Source: Candidatus Woesearchaeota archaeon
Lineage (GTDB): Archaea > Nanobdellota > Nanobdellia > Pacearchaeales > GW2011-AR1
Reading direction: 5' to 3'
Length of the DNA stretch: 39,211 nt
NCBI GenBank assembly: GCA_012798335.1
Contig: JAAZNJ010000005.1
Span: 1 to 39,211 of the forward strand
The first letter of the stretch is position 1, and every line of letters begins with the position of its first letter. Below the pieces are notes generated by a model. It saw only the letters and a program-made list of their open reading frames with translations, was not told the origin of the DNA and did no database searches. Below, in pieces: positions 24,819 to 33,752 of the stretch. The position numbers were made by a program, and so were the translations under genes.

Positions 24819-25187
24819 ATGGATAAAGAAGATTTAGACAAAAATAATTTTAATAGAAATTCTTTTAATAAAGAAACATTAGATAAAGAAGAATTAGAAA
24901 AAAAATTAGGAAATAAAATATTACAAGATGAATTATTAATTGGAAAAAAAGTAAAATGTATAGATGGTTTATTTGAAGAGTCATTAAATATAAAATTGCC
25001 TTATAGTTTAGAAGAGATAAATATCCCAATCCAAGGAAAAAATTATACAATAAGAGAGGTAATAGAAACTCCTTTTGGTTTATGTGTTCTTTTAAATGAA
25101 ATAAAAAATAAAACATATTATTTTGTTTATGAAAATAAGATTAGAGAGCCAATGTTTTTTATAGAAAGATTCAAAATTTTGAAGTAA
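24819..25187 (+). CDS. Unknown small beta-rich protein with Asp/Asn/Lys-repetitive N-terminus
   Basis: A 122-residue protein. The first 30 residues are low complexity, built from short D/N-K-E/N-x-L/F units (DKEDLDKNNFNRNSFNKETL). The rest looks like a small SH3-like barrel: GKKVKCIDGLFEES, PIQGKNYTIREVIETPFG, LCVLLNEI and PMFFIERFKIL. That layout (C-I-D, then Y-T-V-R-E, then L-x-E-I, then R-F) occurs in small proteins of bacteria and phages of unknown function. It is divergent from rtcB, from which it is separated by about 105 bp of AT-rich promoter DNA with TTAAATATTAA near 24791. Confidence 0.65.
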   Translation: MDKEDLDKNNFNRNSFNKETLDKEELEKKLGNKILQDELLIGKKVKCIDGLFEESLNIKLPYSLEEINIPIQGKNYTIREVIETPFGLCVLLNEIKNKTYYFVYENKIREPMFFIERFKILK

Positions 25188-25282
25188 AATTATAAAAATT
25201 TTATAAATTCTTAAATAAAATCTTAGTTGTTATAAATTTAGTAAATGAAAATGTTTATTAATAACAAAAAATTAATTATTTT

Positions 25283-25591
25283 ATGATTCAAAAATTAAAT
25301 CAAATAAATCCTTTGTCTAGTGCAGAAACATTTGGATTTTTCTTTTCATTTTTAGGAGTTTTAATTGGGGCTGTTTATTCTATACTCCTTTTCTTTAAAG
25401 TAAATCCTGATATTGGTTTTAACTTTTTTTATAAGTTAATAGATTCATTAAACCTAGAATACTTTTCATTAATAATTTTTCCTTTATCTTATCTTGTAAT
25501 AGGTTTTATTTTAGGAGCAATTATATCTGCTATATACAATATTTCTGCACAATTATCTAATGGAGGAATAGAATTAGAATTAGCAGATTAA
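25283..25591 (+). CDS. Small two-helix membrane protein
   Basis: A 102-residue protein with two clear transmembrane helices (FFFSFLGVLIGAVYSILLFF, residues about 21-40, and a second at about 68-92 including LVIGFILGAIISAIY) joined by a short soluble loop. The tail is acidic (GIELELAD). There is no catalytic motif and the family is not recognised, although small two-helix proteins of this style are common in DPANN archaea. It sits 95 bp after the 122-residue gene and points toward archease. Confidence 0.6.
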   Translation: MIQKLNQINPLSSAETFGFFFSFLGVLIGAVYSILLFFKVNPDIGFNFFYKLIDSLNLEYFSLIIFPLSYLVIGFILGAIISAIYNISAQLSNGGIELELAD

Positions 25592-25682
25592 CCTTTATCT
25601 CCTCTTTGATTATCTTCTTTTCTTTAATTACTTTTTAGAATTTATTCCATTTTTATAAGTATAAATCTTATAAGTCTAAATT

Positions 25683-26201
25683 TTATAAATCTAAAACAAA
25701 TTCACAAAAAAAAGAATTATCCCCTTTTTTATTAATCTTCATTTCATTATATGTTATTGCTTTAATATTATTTGTTAACTTATATCTTGAAAAATCTTCT
25801 CCTTCAATTAAAGAGACAATCAAAAAATTGTCTTTAATCTTCTTTAATTCTATTTTGTCAATTTTTTTAACAACAAAATTTTCAGCATCTACAAGATAAA
25901 TTATCTCTTCCAAAAAATTATAAAGTAAAGATAAATAATCCTTTCCAAAAACCTTTATTTTTCTTTTTTTAATCTCATTTTTTTCTTTATTTTTACTATT
26001 TGCATTCTTTTTATTTATTTTATTTTTATTACTTAAAATTTTTTTGTTTTCTTTAATCCTTTTGTTTTTGATTATTACTCTTCTTATAGCATAAGCAGAA
26101 TTTTCAAAAACTTTCTCAATAGATCTCCCATAAACTCTTATCTTTACATCTGCAGTATGTTCTAAAAATTCAAATTTTTTAATCTTGTTCATTTTTGCCA
26201 A
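25683..26201 (-). CDS. Archease, RtcB activating protein
   Basis: A 172-residue archease, the cofactor that promotes RtcB guanylylation and turnover. The N-terminal motif is FEFLEHTADVKIRVYG with metal-binding Asp18; strand and helix follow (SIEKVFENSAYAI), and the later core has FGKDYLSLLYNFLEEIIYLVD. The C-terminal part ends EMKINKKGDNSFFCEFVLDL, the usual Asp-containing end. Residues about 46-82 are a Lys/Asn-rich insertion of low complexity between strands, which is longer than normal (family about 140 residues). Its start overlaps the end of a pilin-like gene by 13 bp, so it is co-transcribed as the last gene of the pilus operon, close to rtcB. Confidence 0.93.
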   Translation of the reverse strand: MAKMNKIKKFEFLEHTADVKIRVYGRSIEKVFENSAYAIRRVIIKNKRIKENKKILSNKNKINKKNANSKNKEKNEIKKRKIKVFGKDYLSLLYNFLEEIIYLVDAENFVVKKIDKIELKKIKDNFLIVSLIEGEDFSRYKLTNNIKAITYNEMKINKKGDNSFFCEFVLDL

Positions 26202-26620
26202 CAGAATAAGTATAAATCCCTAGAAGTTGTTATAGAATAAATTTTTATACTTTGAGAGTAAATATTCTTTTGATTTACTTCTTCAAATAACTTACAGAAA
26301 TCATCACATATCTGTGCAACACAGTTTAAACTCGCAGGTATTCTTCTTATTATCTTATTTTTTATATCTGTTGGAATATTTTCCCAAGTTACAGGGAGAT
26401 TTTCTTCATCAATATTTAGTATTTCATTTCTAAAGGTTTCATTTGTTTCTATTTCTCTTAATATAGATAACTGTTTATAATAAACTATATCCGAAAAATC
26501 TCTTCTATTCAAAGTTGAATTTTTTTCTACTATAACTAATAAGATGCTTGATATTAAAAGTATTGAAATGAAAACTTCTACAACTTCAATCCATCCTTTT
26601 TTATTCATTTTTGTTTTCAT
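26189..26620 (-). CDS. Type IV pilin-like protein
   Basis: A 143-residue protein with an N-terminal class III signal: MKTKMNKKG followed by WIEVVEVFISILLISSILLV. Cleavage after KKG by an archaeal prepilin peptidase is expected. The mature head has several cysteines (LNCVAQICDDFCKLF) that could form disulfides. It is the last pilin-like gene of the operon and overlaps archease by 13 bp. It could be a minor pilin or an assembly subunit. Confidence 0.72.
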   Translation of the reverse strand: MKTKMNKKGWIEVVEVFISILLISSILLVIVEKNSTLNRRDFSDIVYYKQLSILREIETNETFRNEILNIDEENLPVTWENIPTDIKNKIIRRIPASLNCVAQICDDFCKLFEEVNQKNIYSQSIKIYSITTSRDLYLFCWQK

Positions 26621-26672
26621 GTCTTTATTTAATAAATTTTTTATTTAGTTAGTTTAATCTTATAGGTTTTAT

Positions 26673-27416
26673 TTATCCTATTTTTACTCTTAAAAATCCT
26701 GATTGGATATCTCCATTTTTATCAATATACTGAATAGGTACTTCATCACTATAGATATTACTTGTAGTTAGATTCACACTTGGTTTTATCACTTCTCCAT
26801 TTGATTTTTCAAATTCAAAAGTAAATTCATTTCCTTCAGGAACAAATAATTCCCTCTTTAGTTCTTCATAATTACTAGAATAACTTTGATTTAATCTTTC
26901 AAATTCATTTTCAAATGAATAAATATTATCTTTTCTTATTGATAAGAATCTATAACTCTCAGGATTAATTTTTAATGTACAAGTTAAATCATCATTTGAT
27001 GTAAATTTTTCAAATGCAGGAGATAAAGACAACTCAAAAAAAGTTTCCCCTGAATCACTTCTATTTATTTTTAAATTCTTTTGTATTTCTTCATTATCAA
27101 CATAAGAACTCTGTAAATTGTTAGAATAATCCTTTACAATACCCCCATAAGAAGTTGAATTTAAATAAATAAACAAATCTTTTAATTCAACACACGCATT
27201 ATCCCCTGCTTGTTGGGTTATATTAATAATTGCATTTGTTAATGGATAACTTGTATTTCTTAAAATTTTCATTTCAATATATTCTAAAGTAATTTCTTTA
27301 TTCTTATTTTTTTCTACTTTGGTTGTTACCACAGATAAAAAGAAAACAACAAAAGTAATAAAAATCATAAAAGAAACCATTATACCAACATGAGACCCTC
27401 TTTTATTTTTATTCAT
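26673..27416 (-). CDS. Type IV pilin-like / surface protein
   Basis: A 247-residue protein with a class III-like start, MNKNKRG followed by SHVGIMVSFMIFITFVVFFL. The long extracellular part is beta-rich (VEIKYIE..., GNEFTFEFEKSNGEV) with sequons and two cysteines. It lies between the second platform protein and a smaller pilin-like gene in the same operon. Its size suggests a tip or minor subunit rather than the major pilin; this is inference. Confidence 0.68.
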   Translation of the reverse strand: MNKNKRGSHVGIMVSFMIFITFVVFFLSVVTTKVEKNKNKEITLEYIEMKILRNTSYPLTNAIINITQQAGDNACVELKDLFIYLNSTSYGGIVKDYSNNLQSSYVDNEEIQKNLKINRSDSGETFFELSLSPAFEKFTSNDDLTCTLKINPESYRFLSIRKDNIYSFENEFERLNQSYSSNYEELKRELFVPEGNEFTFEFEKSNGEVIKPSVNLTTSNIYSDEVPIQYIDKNGDIQSGFLRVKIG

Positions 27417-27495
27417 ATTATTTTATAATTTTTTTTATTTATATTCTTTACCTTTTAATAAAATTTATAATCTTTTATAAAATTTAAATTGATTT

Positions 27496-28368
27496 TTATT
27501 TTGCAAGAATAACATTCGCTACAGTTGCTATTAAAAAGGATAATGTTATTAGAGCAAAGGAATGCTTTATACCTGTTCTTAATTTTCCATCTGCTAATTT
27601 TCCTATAACTAAACCTGTAAATCCACCTTGAAATAACAATAAGAAAAGGAAAGATTTAGATATTGCACTAGGATCAACACTCCCCATAGAACTAACTCCT
27701 GCTCCACCAACTCCCGGAATTCCTCCTGAAGAAGATAAATCTTGAGTAGAAGTTATTCCTGATAACATTGGAATGATATAAAACTGCATTACTAAAACTA
27801 TAATCGTGAAAACAAAAAAGATAATATATCCTTGTGTTACAATACTTGCAATTGAAGCTCTTCTCTCTTTTTTTAATTTATCGGTTAATGTTGTTGCTTT
27901 TGCTACCTCTTCTAATATTGAAGAGATATTTCCTCCTGCTACCTCTGCTTGTCCTATGAGGGTTATTGTTCTTGAAATATTTTTATCATTTATATCTTTT
28001 GCAAAAATTTCTAAAGCTTTCCTTAAAGGAATCCCAATTGAAATTTGATTTGCCAATTTTTCAACATGTTTTGTTAAACTTCCGTAATTCTTTCTTTTTA
28101 AATTTACTAAAGTTTTACTTATTGATGTTCCTGTTTTAACGCTTTCAACTAAATTTCTTGTGAATTCTAAAAACATCACTTCTTTTTCTTGCATTTCTTT
28201 TACTTCTTTAGTATTTTTAAAAACAAGAGGCGAAACTCCAATTAAAACTCCAATCCAAACAATAAAGAAAAAATATTTTGTGCCTATTAAAGAAAAAGAA
28301 GCAAGAGTTATTATTAGTCCAATAATTATAATTGCTTTTTCACTTTTACTTAATCTTAAATTTATCAT
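27496..28368 (-). CDS. Type II secretion F-type platform protein (FlaJ/TadC-like), second copy
   Basis: A 290-residue membrane protein. Two N-terminal helices (IIIIGLIITLASFSLIG, FFFIVWIGVLIGVSPLVF) are followed by a cytoplasmic T2SSF domain (LEFTRNLVESVKTGTSISKTL, GIPLRKALEIFAKD, AEVAGGNISSILEEVAKAT) and three further helices. A Gly/Ser-rich loop lies between helices near residue 215. It forms the inner-membrane platform for the secretion ATPase. It starts 1 bp after the stop of a longer homologue, giving a TadB/TadC-like tandem pair that may assemble as a heterodimer. Confidence 0.85.
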   Translation of the reverse strand: MINLRLSKSEKAIIIIGLIITLASFSLIGTKYFFFIVWIGVLIGVSPLVFKNTKEVKEMQEKEVMFLEFTRNLVESVKTGTSISKTLVNLKRKNYGSLTKHVEKLANQISIGIPLRKALEIFAKDINDKNISRTITLIGQAEVAGGNISSILEEVAKATTLTDKLKKERRASIASIVTQGYIIFFVFTIIVLVMQFYIIPMLSGITSTQDLSSSGGIPGVGGAGVSSMGSVDPSAISKSFLFLLLFQGGFTGLVIGKLADGKLRTGIKHSFALITLSFLIATVANVILAK

Positions 28369-28369
28369 T

Positions 28370-29638
28370 TTATTCTCCTGAATTAGATTGTTTTATTTGA
28401 AGGAATAATAAAAAGAGAATATTAATTAAAGAAACTGCACCAACAACTAGAAAGGTAATCATATCGGTTGGAAGACTTATCCCAATGCCGCTTATTTTCA
28501 TCATAACTAAGAGTAACATTAAAACCATTGGTGTTGCTATAACTATACTTATATACATATCCATAAATGTTTCTGCTGATTTAGCATCTTTTTCTTTTTC
28601 TAACCTATAATCTAAAAGGAGAGTTTGAGCTCTTTTATCAAAGAAATTATATAGATCTCCTCCAGAAGTAATTGTTGTTGATAAACCATTAAAAAGTTCT
28701 GATAATTTTTGGCTTGGTGTGTTTAAAGCTATGTCTCTTAAAGCAGTAACTAAATCATAACCATAAATATTTATCTCATTTAATAATTTATTAAACTCTT
28801 TTCCAACATTGGGATATTCTCTTGTTGAAACAATTATAGAAAATATTTTTACAGGATCAATCATTGATCCAGAAATAGCAGACATGTGAATTGCTACAAA
28901 GGGAAGTTCACCATCAATCTTTTTCTCTAAACTCTTTTTTTCTAAAGAAGGAAGAGAATACATAAAAAAATAAACAAAGATAGGTGTTCCAAGAGGTATC
29001 CATATTAATTTTAATAATCTTAAAGCTATTGGTTCTGTAATTTTTACAATTATAGGGAATTCAGGAACAAGATTAAAATTTAAGAAAAAGGCAAAAATTA
29101 TCATAGCAATAAAAAAAGAGACAATTGTGTTAAGAAACATCAATGAAATATAAGTAATAGAAGTATATTCTAAATTTGATTTAACTAAATTTTGGGTTAA
29201 TTCTCTAAACCTCTGTTCTTTGAGCATTTCTTTTACTTTTTCTGCAAAAAGTTTATTAGCAAATTCATAATATTTACTAGGCTTTTTTTCTACTTTCTTT
29301 TCTACGACATTACTCTTTTGTTTTAATCTTTCCAAAGCATTTCTTTCTAAATCAGAAAGCTGGTCTTTTTTGTATTCAATAACTTTTTTTTCAAAACTTT
29401 CTTTTTCTTTTTCAGAAGAAAATCTTTTTAATTCTAATTTTAGAATCCTCTTTTTTAGTTCTAAATTTTCTTTTTTAAGCTTTTCTTTTTCTTCACGAAA
29501 TTTTTTTAAAAATTCGTTCTTTTCATAAGGGTCTTTTATAGAAGCAATGTTCTCATTTATTAAAGTTAATTCTAAAAAAATATTTTTTTCTTTTACTATT
29601 TCTTCATTTATCTTATCAATATCTTCAATTGTGCTCAT
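28370..29638 (-). CDS. Type II secretion F-type platform protein (FlaJ/TadB-like), long copy
   Basis: A 422-residue protein. Residues 1-125 are a charged coiled-coil region (EEIVKEKN..., KLKKENLELKKRILKLELKR) not found in the partner copy. Transmembrane helices follow from about residue 165, then the T2SSF domain (LPFVAIHMSAISGSMIDPVKIF, YDLVTALRDIALNTPSQKL, TSGGDLYNFFDKRA) and C-terminal helices. The coiled coil may reach the ATPase or the 58-residue neighbour. It overlaps that small gene by 14 bp upstream. Confidence 0.85.
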   Translation of the reverse strand: MSTIEDIDKINEEIVKEKNIFLELTLINENIASIKDPYEKNEFLKKFREEKEKLKKENLELKKRILKLELKRFSSEKEKESFEKKVIEYKKDQLSDLERNALERLKQKSNVVEKKVEKKPSKYYEFANKLFAEKVKEMLKEQRFRELTQNLVKSNLEYTSITYISLMFLNTIVSFFIAMIIFAFFLNFNLVPEFPIIVKITEPIALRLLKLIWIPLGTPIFVYFFMYSLPSLEKKSLEKKIDGELPFVAIHMSAISGSMIDPVKIFSIIVSTREYPNVGKEFNKLLNEINIYGYDLVTALRDIALNTPSQKLSELFNGLSTTITSGGDLYNFFDKRAQTLLLDYRLEKEKDAKSAETFMDMYISIVIATPMVLMLLLVMMKISGIGISLPTDMITFLVVGAVSLINILFLLFLQIKQSNSGE

Positions 29639-29801
29639 TATTTAAAACTCCTTCAATTTCTTTCTGTATCTCTAACATAGCTTTTTTAGTTTTTAGAAAA
29701 TTTTCTTTATCATGAATTTCATAGAATCTTCTTAATCTTAAAACAGCATCTTCTAAAGAATTAAATGCATTTGTTAGAAATGAAATCTCCTCTTTTTTCA
29801 T
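29625..29801 (-). CDS. 58-residue helical protein of the pilus operon
   Basis: A short ORF between the secretion ATPase and the platform protein: MKKEEISFLTNAFNSLEDAV, then LRLRRFYEIHDKENFLKTKK and a last helix ending NNEHN. It fills an otherwise empty 200-bp gap in a tight operon, overlaps the next gene by 14 bp and has a normal amphipathic helical composition, all of which support a real gene. There are no cysteines or membrane segment. It is probably a small cytoplasmic partner of the ATPase or of the coiled-coil N-terminus of the platform protein. Confidence 0.72.
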   Translation of the reverse strand: MKKEEISFLTNAFNSLEDAVLRLRRFYEIHDKENFLKTKKAMLEIQKEIEGVLNNEHN

Positions 29802-29838
29802 AGATAAAAAAGGTTTTTCTTATTCTTAAAGATTTTGT

Positions 29839-31473
29839 TTATTCTTTATTTTCCTCTTCATCAATACCCAATTCTTTTAAAACTTCATCAGGAGTTTTAT
29901 AATACCTATTAACTATACCTTGAACATCGTCAAAACTAGAAATTTTCTTTTTATACATTTGATAAATAATTTTAGCTTTTTTGTTTAATTCTTTTTCTAG
30001 TTCTTCTTTTGAGATTCCATATCTCTTTGATATTTTTTCAAAAACTTTACTTTCTTTTTTAAAATAAAACCGGTCTTCTGCAGCATTCCATGAGAAAGGG
30101 GTATTAATAACAGCAATTCCCTCAGGATCAACATTTACAATTTCAACTATCTCTCTTAATTTTCTTGTTTCTTGTTTATTAACTATTGCATGAGTCATTA
30201 TACAAACGCAATCAAGAACATTTAACAATGTAGGAGATAATTCTATAGGTGGTGTTTCTAATCTTTTTATTAAAGTATCCACAGAATCTGCATGAATAGT
30301 ACTTATTGAAGAGTGTCCTGAAGCCATTCCTTGGAATAATACAGAAGCCTCTTTACCTCTAACTTCTCCAACAATTACATAATCTGGGTTTTGTCTAAAA
30401 GAAGCTCTTAATAATGTAAATAAAGTTACTTCATTTTCTCTTTTATCACCTGTTGCTGCTCTTGTTACACTTGGAAGCCAATTCTCTCTAGGGAGATTTA
30501 ACTCTCTTGTATCTTCAATACTTACAACTCTTGCTTCAGGAGGTATAAAAAAAGCAACAGCATTTAAAAGAGAGGTTTTACCTGAAGCTGTTCCTCCTGC
30601 TATTAATATATTCATTTTATATTCAACTAAAATCCAAAGATAAGCAAGCATTTCAGGACTTAATGTTCTAAAAGAAATAAGTTCTGTAGGTGTCCAAGGA
30701 GTTGTAGTGAATTTTCTTATAGTAAAAGTAGGCCCTTTACTTGTAATATCTTGAGTGTATGTTGCATTAATTCTGCTTCCATCAGGCAAGGTTCCATCAA
30801 GTATAGGATCAGCATAAGAAATATGTTTTCCACATCTTTGTGCGAACTTTTCTACTAAAACTTCTAATCTTGCTATGTCATTAAATACTAAACTTGTTTT
30901 TAAATTTCTAAAAACTCTATGAACAACATATACAGGGCTATTAGCACCATTACATTCAACATCTTCAATAAAATAATCTCTTAGAATAGGTTCCATCTCA
31001 TTAAATCCTAAGAAATCTCTGCTTAAATAATAATAGAGTTTTCTATAAGAATCATAAGGAATATTCATACCAAACTCCACTGCTAAAATTCTTATTCTCT
31101 GATCAATGTATTCTAATAACCTTTGTTCATCTCTTTCTATTATTTCTTCAAAATTTATTAAGTCTTCAATTGCTGTTGTTAATTGAGCATGATATTCTCT
31201 TTCTTGTCTTGTTAAAATAGGTTCTTCAATTTCATAGACTAATTCATAAATCTCAGGATCCCAATAAATATGGATATAAGCAAAAGGAGAAATAACACAA
31301 TATCTAACATTTACTTTTGTTTTATCTTTCACTTTCTGTAGAGGAGGAATTTTCGGATGAAAATTTATTTCTACTTTTTCATATTTCTCAATATCAAAAT
31401 TTATCCTCTTTAAAGGAGGTTTAGGCTTTATCTCTGGTTTAGAATTAATTTTATCCTTAGCATCTTTATCCAT
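29839..31473 (-). CDS. Type II/IV secretion ATPase (GspE/FlaI-like) of the pilus
   Basis: A 544-residue hexameric ATPase that powers pilin assembly. The N-terminal domain (residues 1-160) ends with the conserved YYYLSRDFLGFNEMEPILRD. The core holds DGSRINATYTQDITSKGPTF, Walker A IAGGTASGKTSLLNA (about residues 287-301), the Asp box SIEDTRELNLP, Walker B YVIVGEVRGKEASVLFQGM and the His box STIHADSVDTLIKRL. All catalytic elements are intact. It is more like archaeal pilus/archaellum ATPases than bacterial PilB; no archaellum accessory genes (FlaH, FlaG/F) are present, so a pilus role is favoured. Confidence 0.93.
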   Translation of the reverse strand: MDKDAKDKINSKPEIKPKPPLKRINFDIEKYEKVEINFHPKIPPLQKVKDKTKVNVRYCVISPFAYIHIYWDPEIYELVYEIEEPILTRQEREYHAQLTTAIEDLINFEEIIERDEQRLLEYIDQRIRILAVEFGMNIPYDSYRKLYYYLSRDFLGFNEMEPILRDYFIEDVECNGANSPVYVVHRVFRNLKTSLVFNDIARLEVLVEKFAQRCGKHISYADPILDGTLPDGSRINATYTQDITSKGPTFTIRKFTTTPWTPTELISFRTLSPEMLAYLWILVEYKMNILIAGGTASGKTSLLNAVAFFIPPEARVVSIEDTRELNLPRENWLPSVTRAATGDKRENEVTLFTLLRASFRQNPDYVIVGEVRGKEASVLFQGMASGHSSISTIHADSVDTLIKRLETPPIELSPTLLNVLDCVCIMTHAIVNKQETRKLREIVEIVNVDPEGIAVINTPFSWNAAEDRFYFKKESKVFEKISKRYGISKEELEKELNKKAKIIYQMYKKKISSFDDVQGIVNRYYKTPDEVLKELGIDEEENKE

Positions 31474-31475
31474 TT

Positions 31476-32015
31476 TTATGTTGTTATATCTAAGATTATT
31501 CTTTCATTGGGTGTTCCTCTTTCTTGTAAACCCTGATTTTCTAATTGTATACTATATGCTGTTGAACTAGGATTAAGAGTTCTTATACTCTCTACACCAT
31601 TAACGGTTAGATTATATTTTGTTGATTCTGAAGTATAATTTTTATAAAGTTTAACATTATAGGCATCTGCCGTTTTTAAAGTGATGATACTTATGCCCCC
31701 ATCATTAATTATTTTGTTTAACTCACTAAACTGATATTTGCTTGGTATTTCAAAATATATCATATCTTCTAATCCATTTAAAATGAGTTTTCCCTGTTTT
31801 ATTGTTATTCCCTTTGTTCGTTTATCACCATAATTCATTCCTAAGATCTCTAAATCTAAATTTTTAATTACTTCTAATGACTGTTCTATAGCTGTTTTAT
31901 CCCTTGTTTTTTCAATTTGAGGTTTAACATAAAATAAAACAAGAGATATCATTAAGAATGCAATTAAAGTATAAATTACTGTTTCAACCCAGACTTGTGC
32001 TTTTTTTTTAAACAT
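31476..32015 (-). CDS. Type IV pilin-like protein
   Basis: A 179-residue protein with MFKKKA followed by QVWVETVIYTLIAFLMISLV, the class III signal plus hydrophobic helix; the Gly before the usual cleavage site is replaced by Ala. The VWVETVIYTLI phrase with Glu at position 5 after cleavage is typical of pilin-like subunits. The mature part is beta-rich with sequons and no cysteine. It ends 2 bp before the ATPase start, so translation is coupled. Confidence 0.75.
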   Translation of the reverse strand: MFKKKAQVWVETVIYTLIAFLMISLVLFYVKPQIEKTRDKTAIEQSLEVIKNLDLEILGMNYGDKRTKGITIKQGKLILNGLEDMIYFEIPSKYQFSELNKIINDGGISIITLKTADAYNVKLYKNYTSESTKYNLTVNGVESIRTLNPSSTAYSIQLENQGLQERGTPNERIILDITT

Positions 32016-32044
32016 TTTTTATGAATAATTATTTTCATCTAAAT

Positions 32045-32572
32045 TTAACTATATCTTGAATATATACAAGAGACTATTTCAACCATTGAATCTGACTCTT
32101 GACATAATTTGCCCTCTCTAACAGGAGCAATTGCAATTGAATCTGGAGCATAATCTAAATTTGTAATTAGGTAACTAAATCCTTCATTTGATTTAGGGAT
32201 ATAAACACTTGTTGTTCCATTTGACATCTGTATCCCAGAAATAATTTTTGGATCATTGGTTAAGTCAAAAGATTTTACTGTTCCATTGGCTTTAATCGCT
32301 ATTTTTAAGCCTTCTATCTCGATGTCCCCTAAACCTATTGAAAAAGTTAGATTATACTTTTTAGTTATATCATTCCCAGTATAGCAAGTATATTCTTTGT
32401 TTATTTTTACCTGATCATAAATCCCAGAACAAGAAGTTGTTTCTTTCATTTTTCCAGATAACATATTATTTACTAAAGCTCCTACTACTGCAACAGCGCC
32501 AATACCTATTCCTATTAAGATTATTGTAACAACTATCTCAGAAACTCCTTTTTTTGAATTTATCATTTTCAT
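32045..32572 (-). CDS. Type IV pilin-like protein
   Basis: A 175-residue protein: MKMINSKKG then VSEIVVTIILIGIGIGAVAV, a canonical class III signal (KKG/VSEI) with Glu close to the cut site. The head carries four cysteines (CSGIY, YTCY, LCQES, VSCIY) and an Ig-like beta pattern. It is likely a pilin processed by the archaeal prepilin peptidase, in tandem with four similar genes. Confidence 0.82.
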   Translation of the reverse strand: MKMINSKKGVSEIVVTIILIGIGIGAVAVVGALVNNMLSGKMKETTSCSGIYDQVKINKEYTCYTGNDITKKYNLTFSIGLGDIEIEGLKIAIKANGTVKSFDLTNDPKIISGIQMSNGTTSVYIPKSNEGFSYLITNLDYAPDSIAIAPVREGKLCQESDSMVEIVSCIYSRYS

Positions 32573-32588
32573 CTTTATTTTATTTTTA

Positions 32589-33086
32589 TTACTCTTTATT
32601 TATGATCTTTGAGTATTCTTCTTTACAATCAACAACCTTTTTATCTTTTGCACTGTTTTTACCAACGAGCATAGGTATTAATTGTAATTTTTCTATACTC
32701 TCCAAAGAATATCCTAAACTGCTAGCAATATTATAACTTAAAGATTTTCCTACTGTAAAACTCTGACCCCATTCGCTTCCCATTATTTCACTCATTTTTA
32801 TAGTTTTATAATTTCCTTGACTATACACTTTTATTTTAATATCAAAAATTGGAGCATTACCTGCGTTTAATAATGTTATATCTCCTGTTGTAAAATCATA
32901 CTCTGCATCAAATTTTACATCTTGTTGACATACCATATCAATATTTTTATCTAACTTTACAACTCCTTCAACCATTGTACTTCTTAACCAAAAGAAAATT
33001 ATAGTTATCATCCCAACAACAACAGCAACTAAGACTATAGAAGTGATTACAGGAGAAACCCCTTTTTTCTGAATTTTTTTATTCAT
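32589..33086 (-). CDS. Type IV pilin-like protein
   Basis: A 165-residue protein: MNKKIQKKG then VSPVITSIVLVAVVVGMITI, the best match in the set to the archaeal Pilin_N pattern (KKGVSPVI). Two cysteines are in the head (VCQQD, DCKEE). It lacks the Glu5 of bacterial pilins, as archaeal Pilin_N proteins usually do. It is a candidate structural subunit. The gap to the next gene is 16 bp. Confidence 0.85.
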   Translation of the reverse strand: MNKKIQKKGVSPVITSIVLVAVVVGMITIIFFWLRSTMVEGVVKLDKNIDMVCQQDVKFDAEYDFTTGDITLLNAGNAPIFDIKIKVYSQGNYKTIKMSEIMGSEWGQSFTVGKSLSYNIASSLGYSLESIEKLQLIPMLVGKNSAKDKKVVDCKEEYSKIINKE

Positions 33087-33156
33087 TTTATTTTAAATAT
33101 TCTTTATTTTTTAAATCTTATTAATTTAGTTATCTTAATTAATTATTACTTCTAAT

Positions 33157-33711
33157 CTAAGCATTGAATGTTAATATCTCCTGAATTTTATTGTTAGGGC
33201 ATTGCAATAACTTTTTTTTATCATTTACTATTTGATATCTTGTGGGTATTATCTCAATTTTTTTCATTGTTCCATATTTACTTAAATTAAAAGACCTTGT
33301 TGTATAAGTCATTGGAGAGAATGAATTTTCAACTATTTGAAATCTTATTAAATCCCCATAAATCGTTTCTTCTTGATCTTTATTGAGTGGAATAAGTTCT
33401 TTAGCTAAACTTAAATCAGAGATTTCTCCAAGTTCAGCAGATTTATTTGAACCCCTTATATAAAAACCATCTATTGAAAATCTTCCATTATTTCTAAAAG
33501 TTATATTTAATCTTTTAGTAGCTGCTTCATATGTTATCTTACTGATACTTAAAGAAACACCATCAGGACATTCTAAACTTTCTTTTGGAACATAAGTTTT
33601 CATCCAAGTGTAAACAATAATACTTAAACCAATTGAAATTCCAATTAATAAAACATAGCTTACTATAATGCTTAACCCTTTTTTATTTTTTAAATCACCT
33701 TCTTTTTTCAT
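33157..33711 (-). CDS. Type IV pilin-like protein
   Basis: A 184-residue protein: MKKEGDLKNKKG then LSIIVSYVLLIGISIGLSII, the archaeal Pilin_N/archaellin-like signal. The mature head has an Ig-like fold outline (RLNITFRNNGRFSIDGFYIR is a strand-turn-strand typical of archaeal pilin heads). Two cysteines are present (LECPDG, LLQCPNN). It is the second gene of the operon. Confidence 0.83.
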   Translation of the reverse strand: MKKEGDLKNKKGLSIIVSYVLLIGISIGLSIIVYTWMKTYVPKESLECPDGVSLSISKITYEAATKRLNITFRNNGRFSIDGFYIRGSNKSAELGEISDLSLAKELIPLNKDQEETIYGDLIRFQIVENSFSPMTYTTRSFNLSKYGTMKKIEIIPTRYQIVNDKKKLLQCPNNKIQEILTFNA

Positions 33712-33752
33712 ATATATTTTATATTTTTTATATTTATATAACTTACCCTAAG

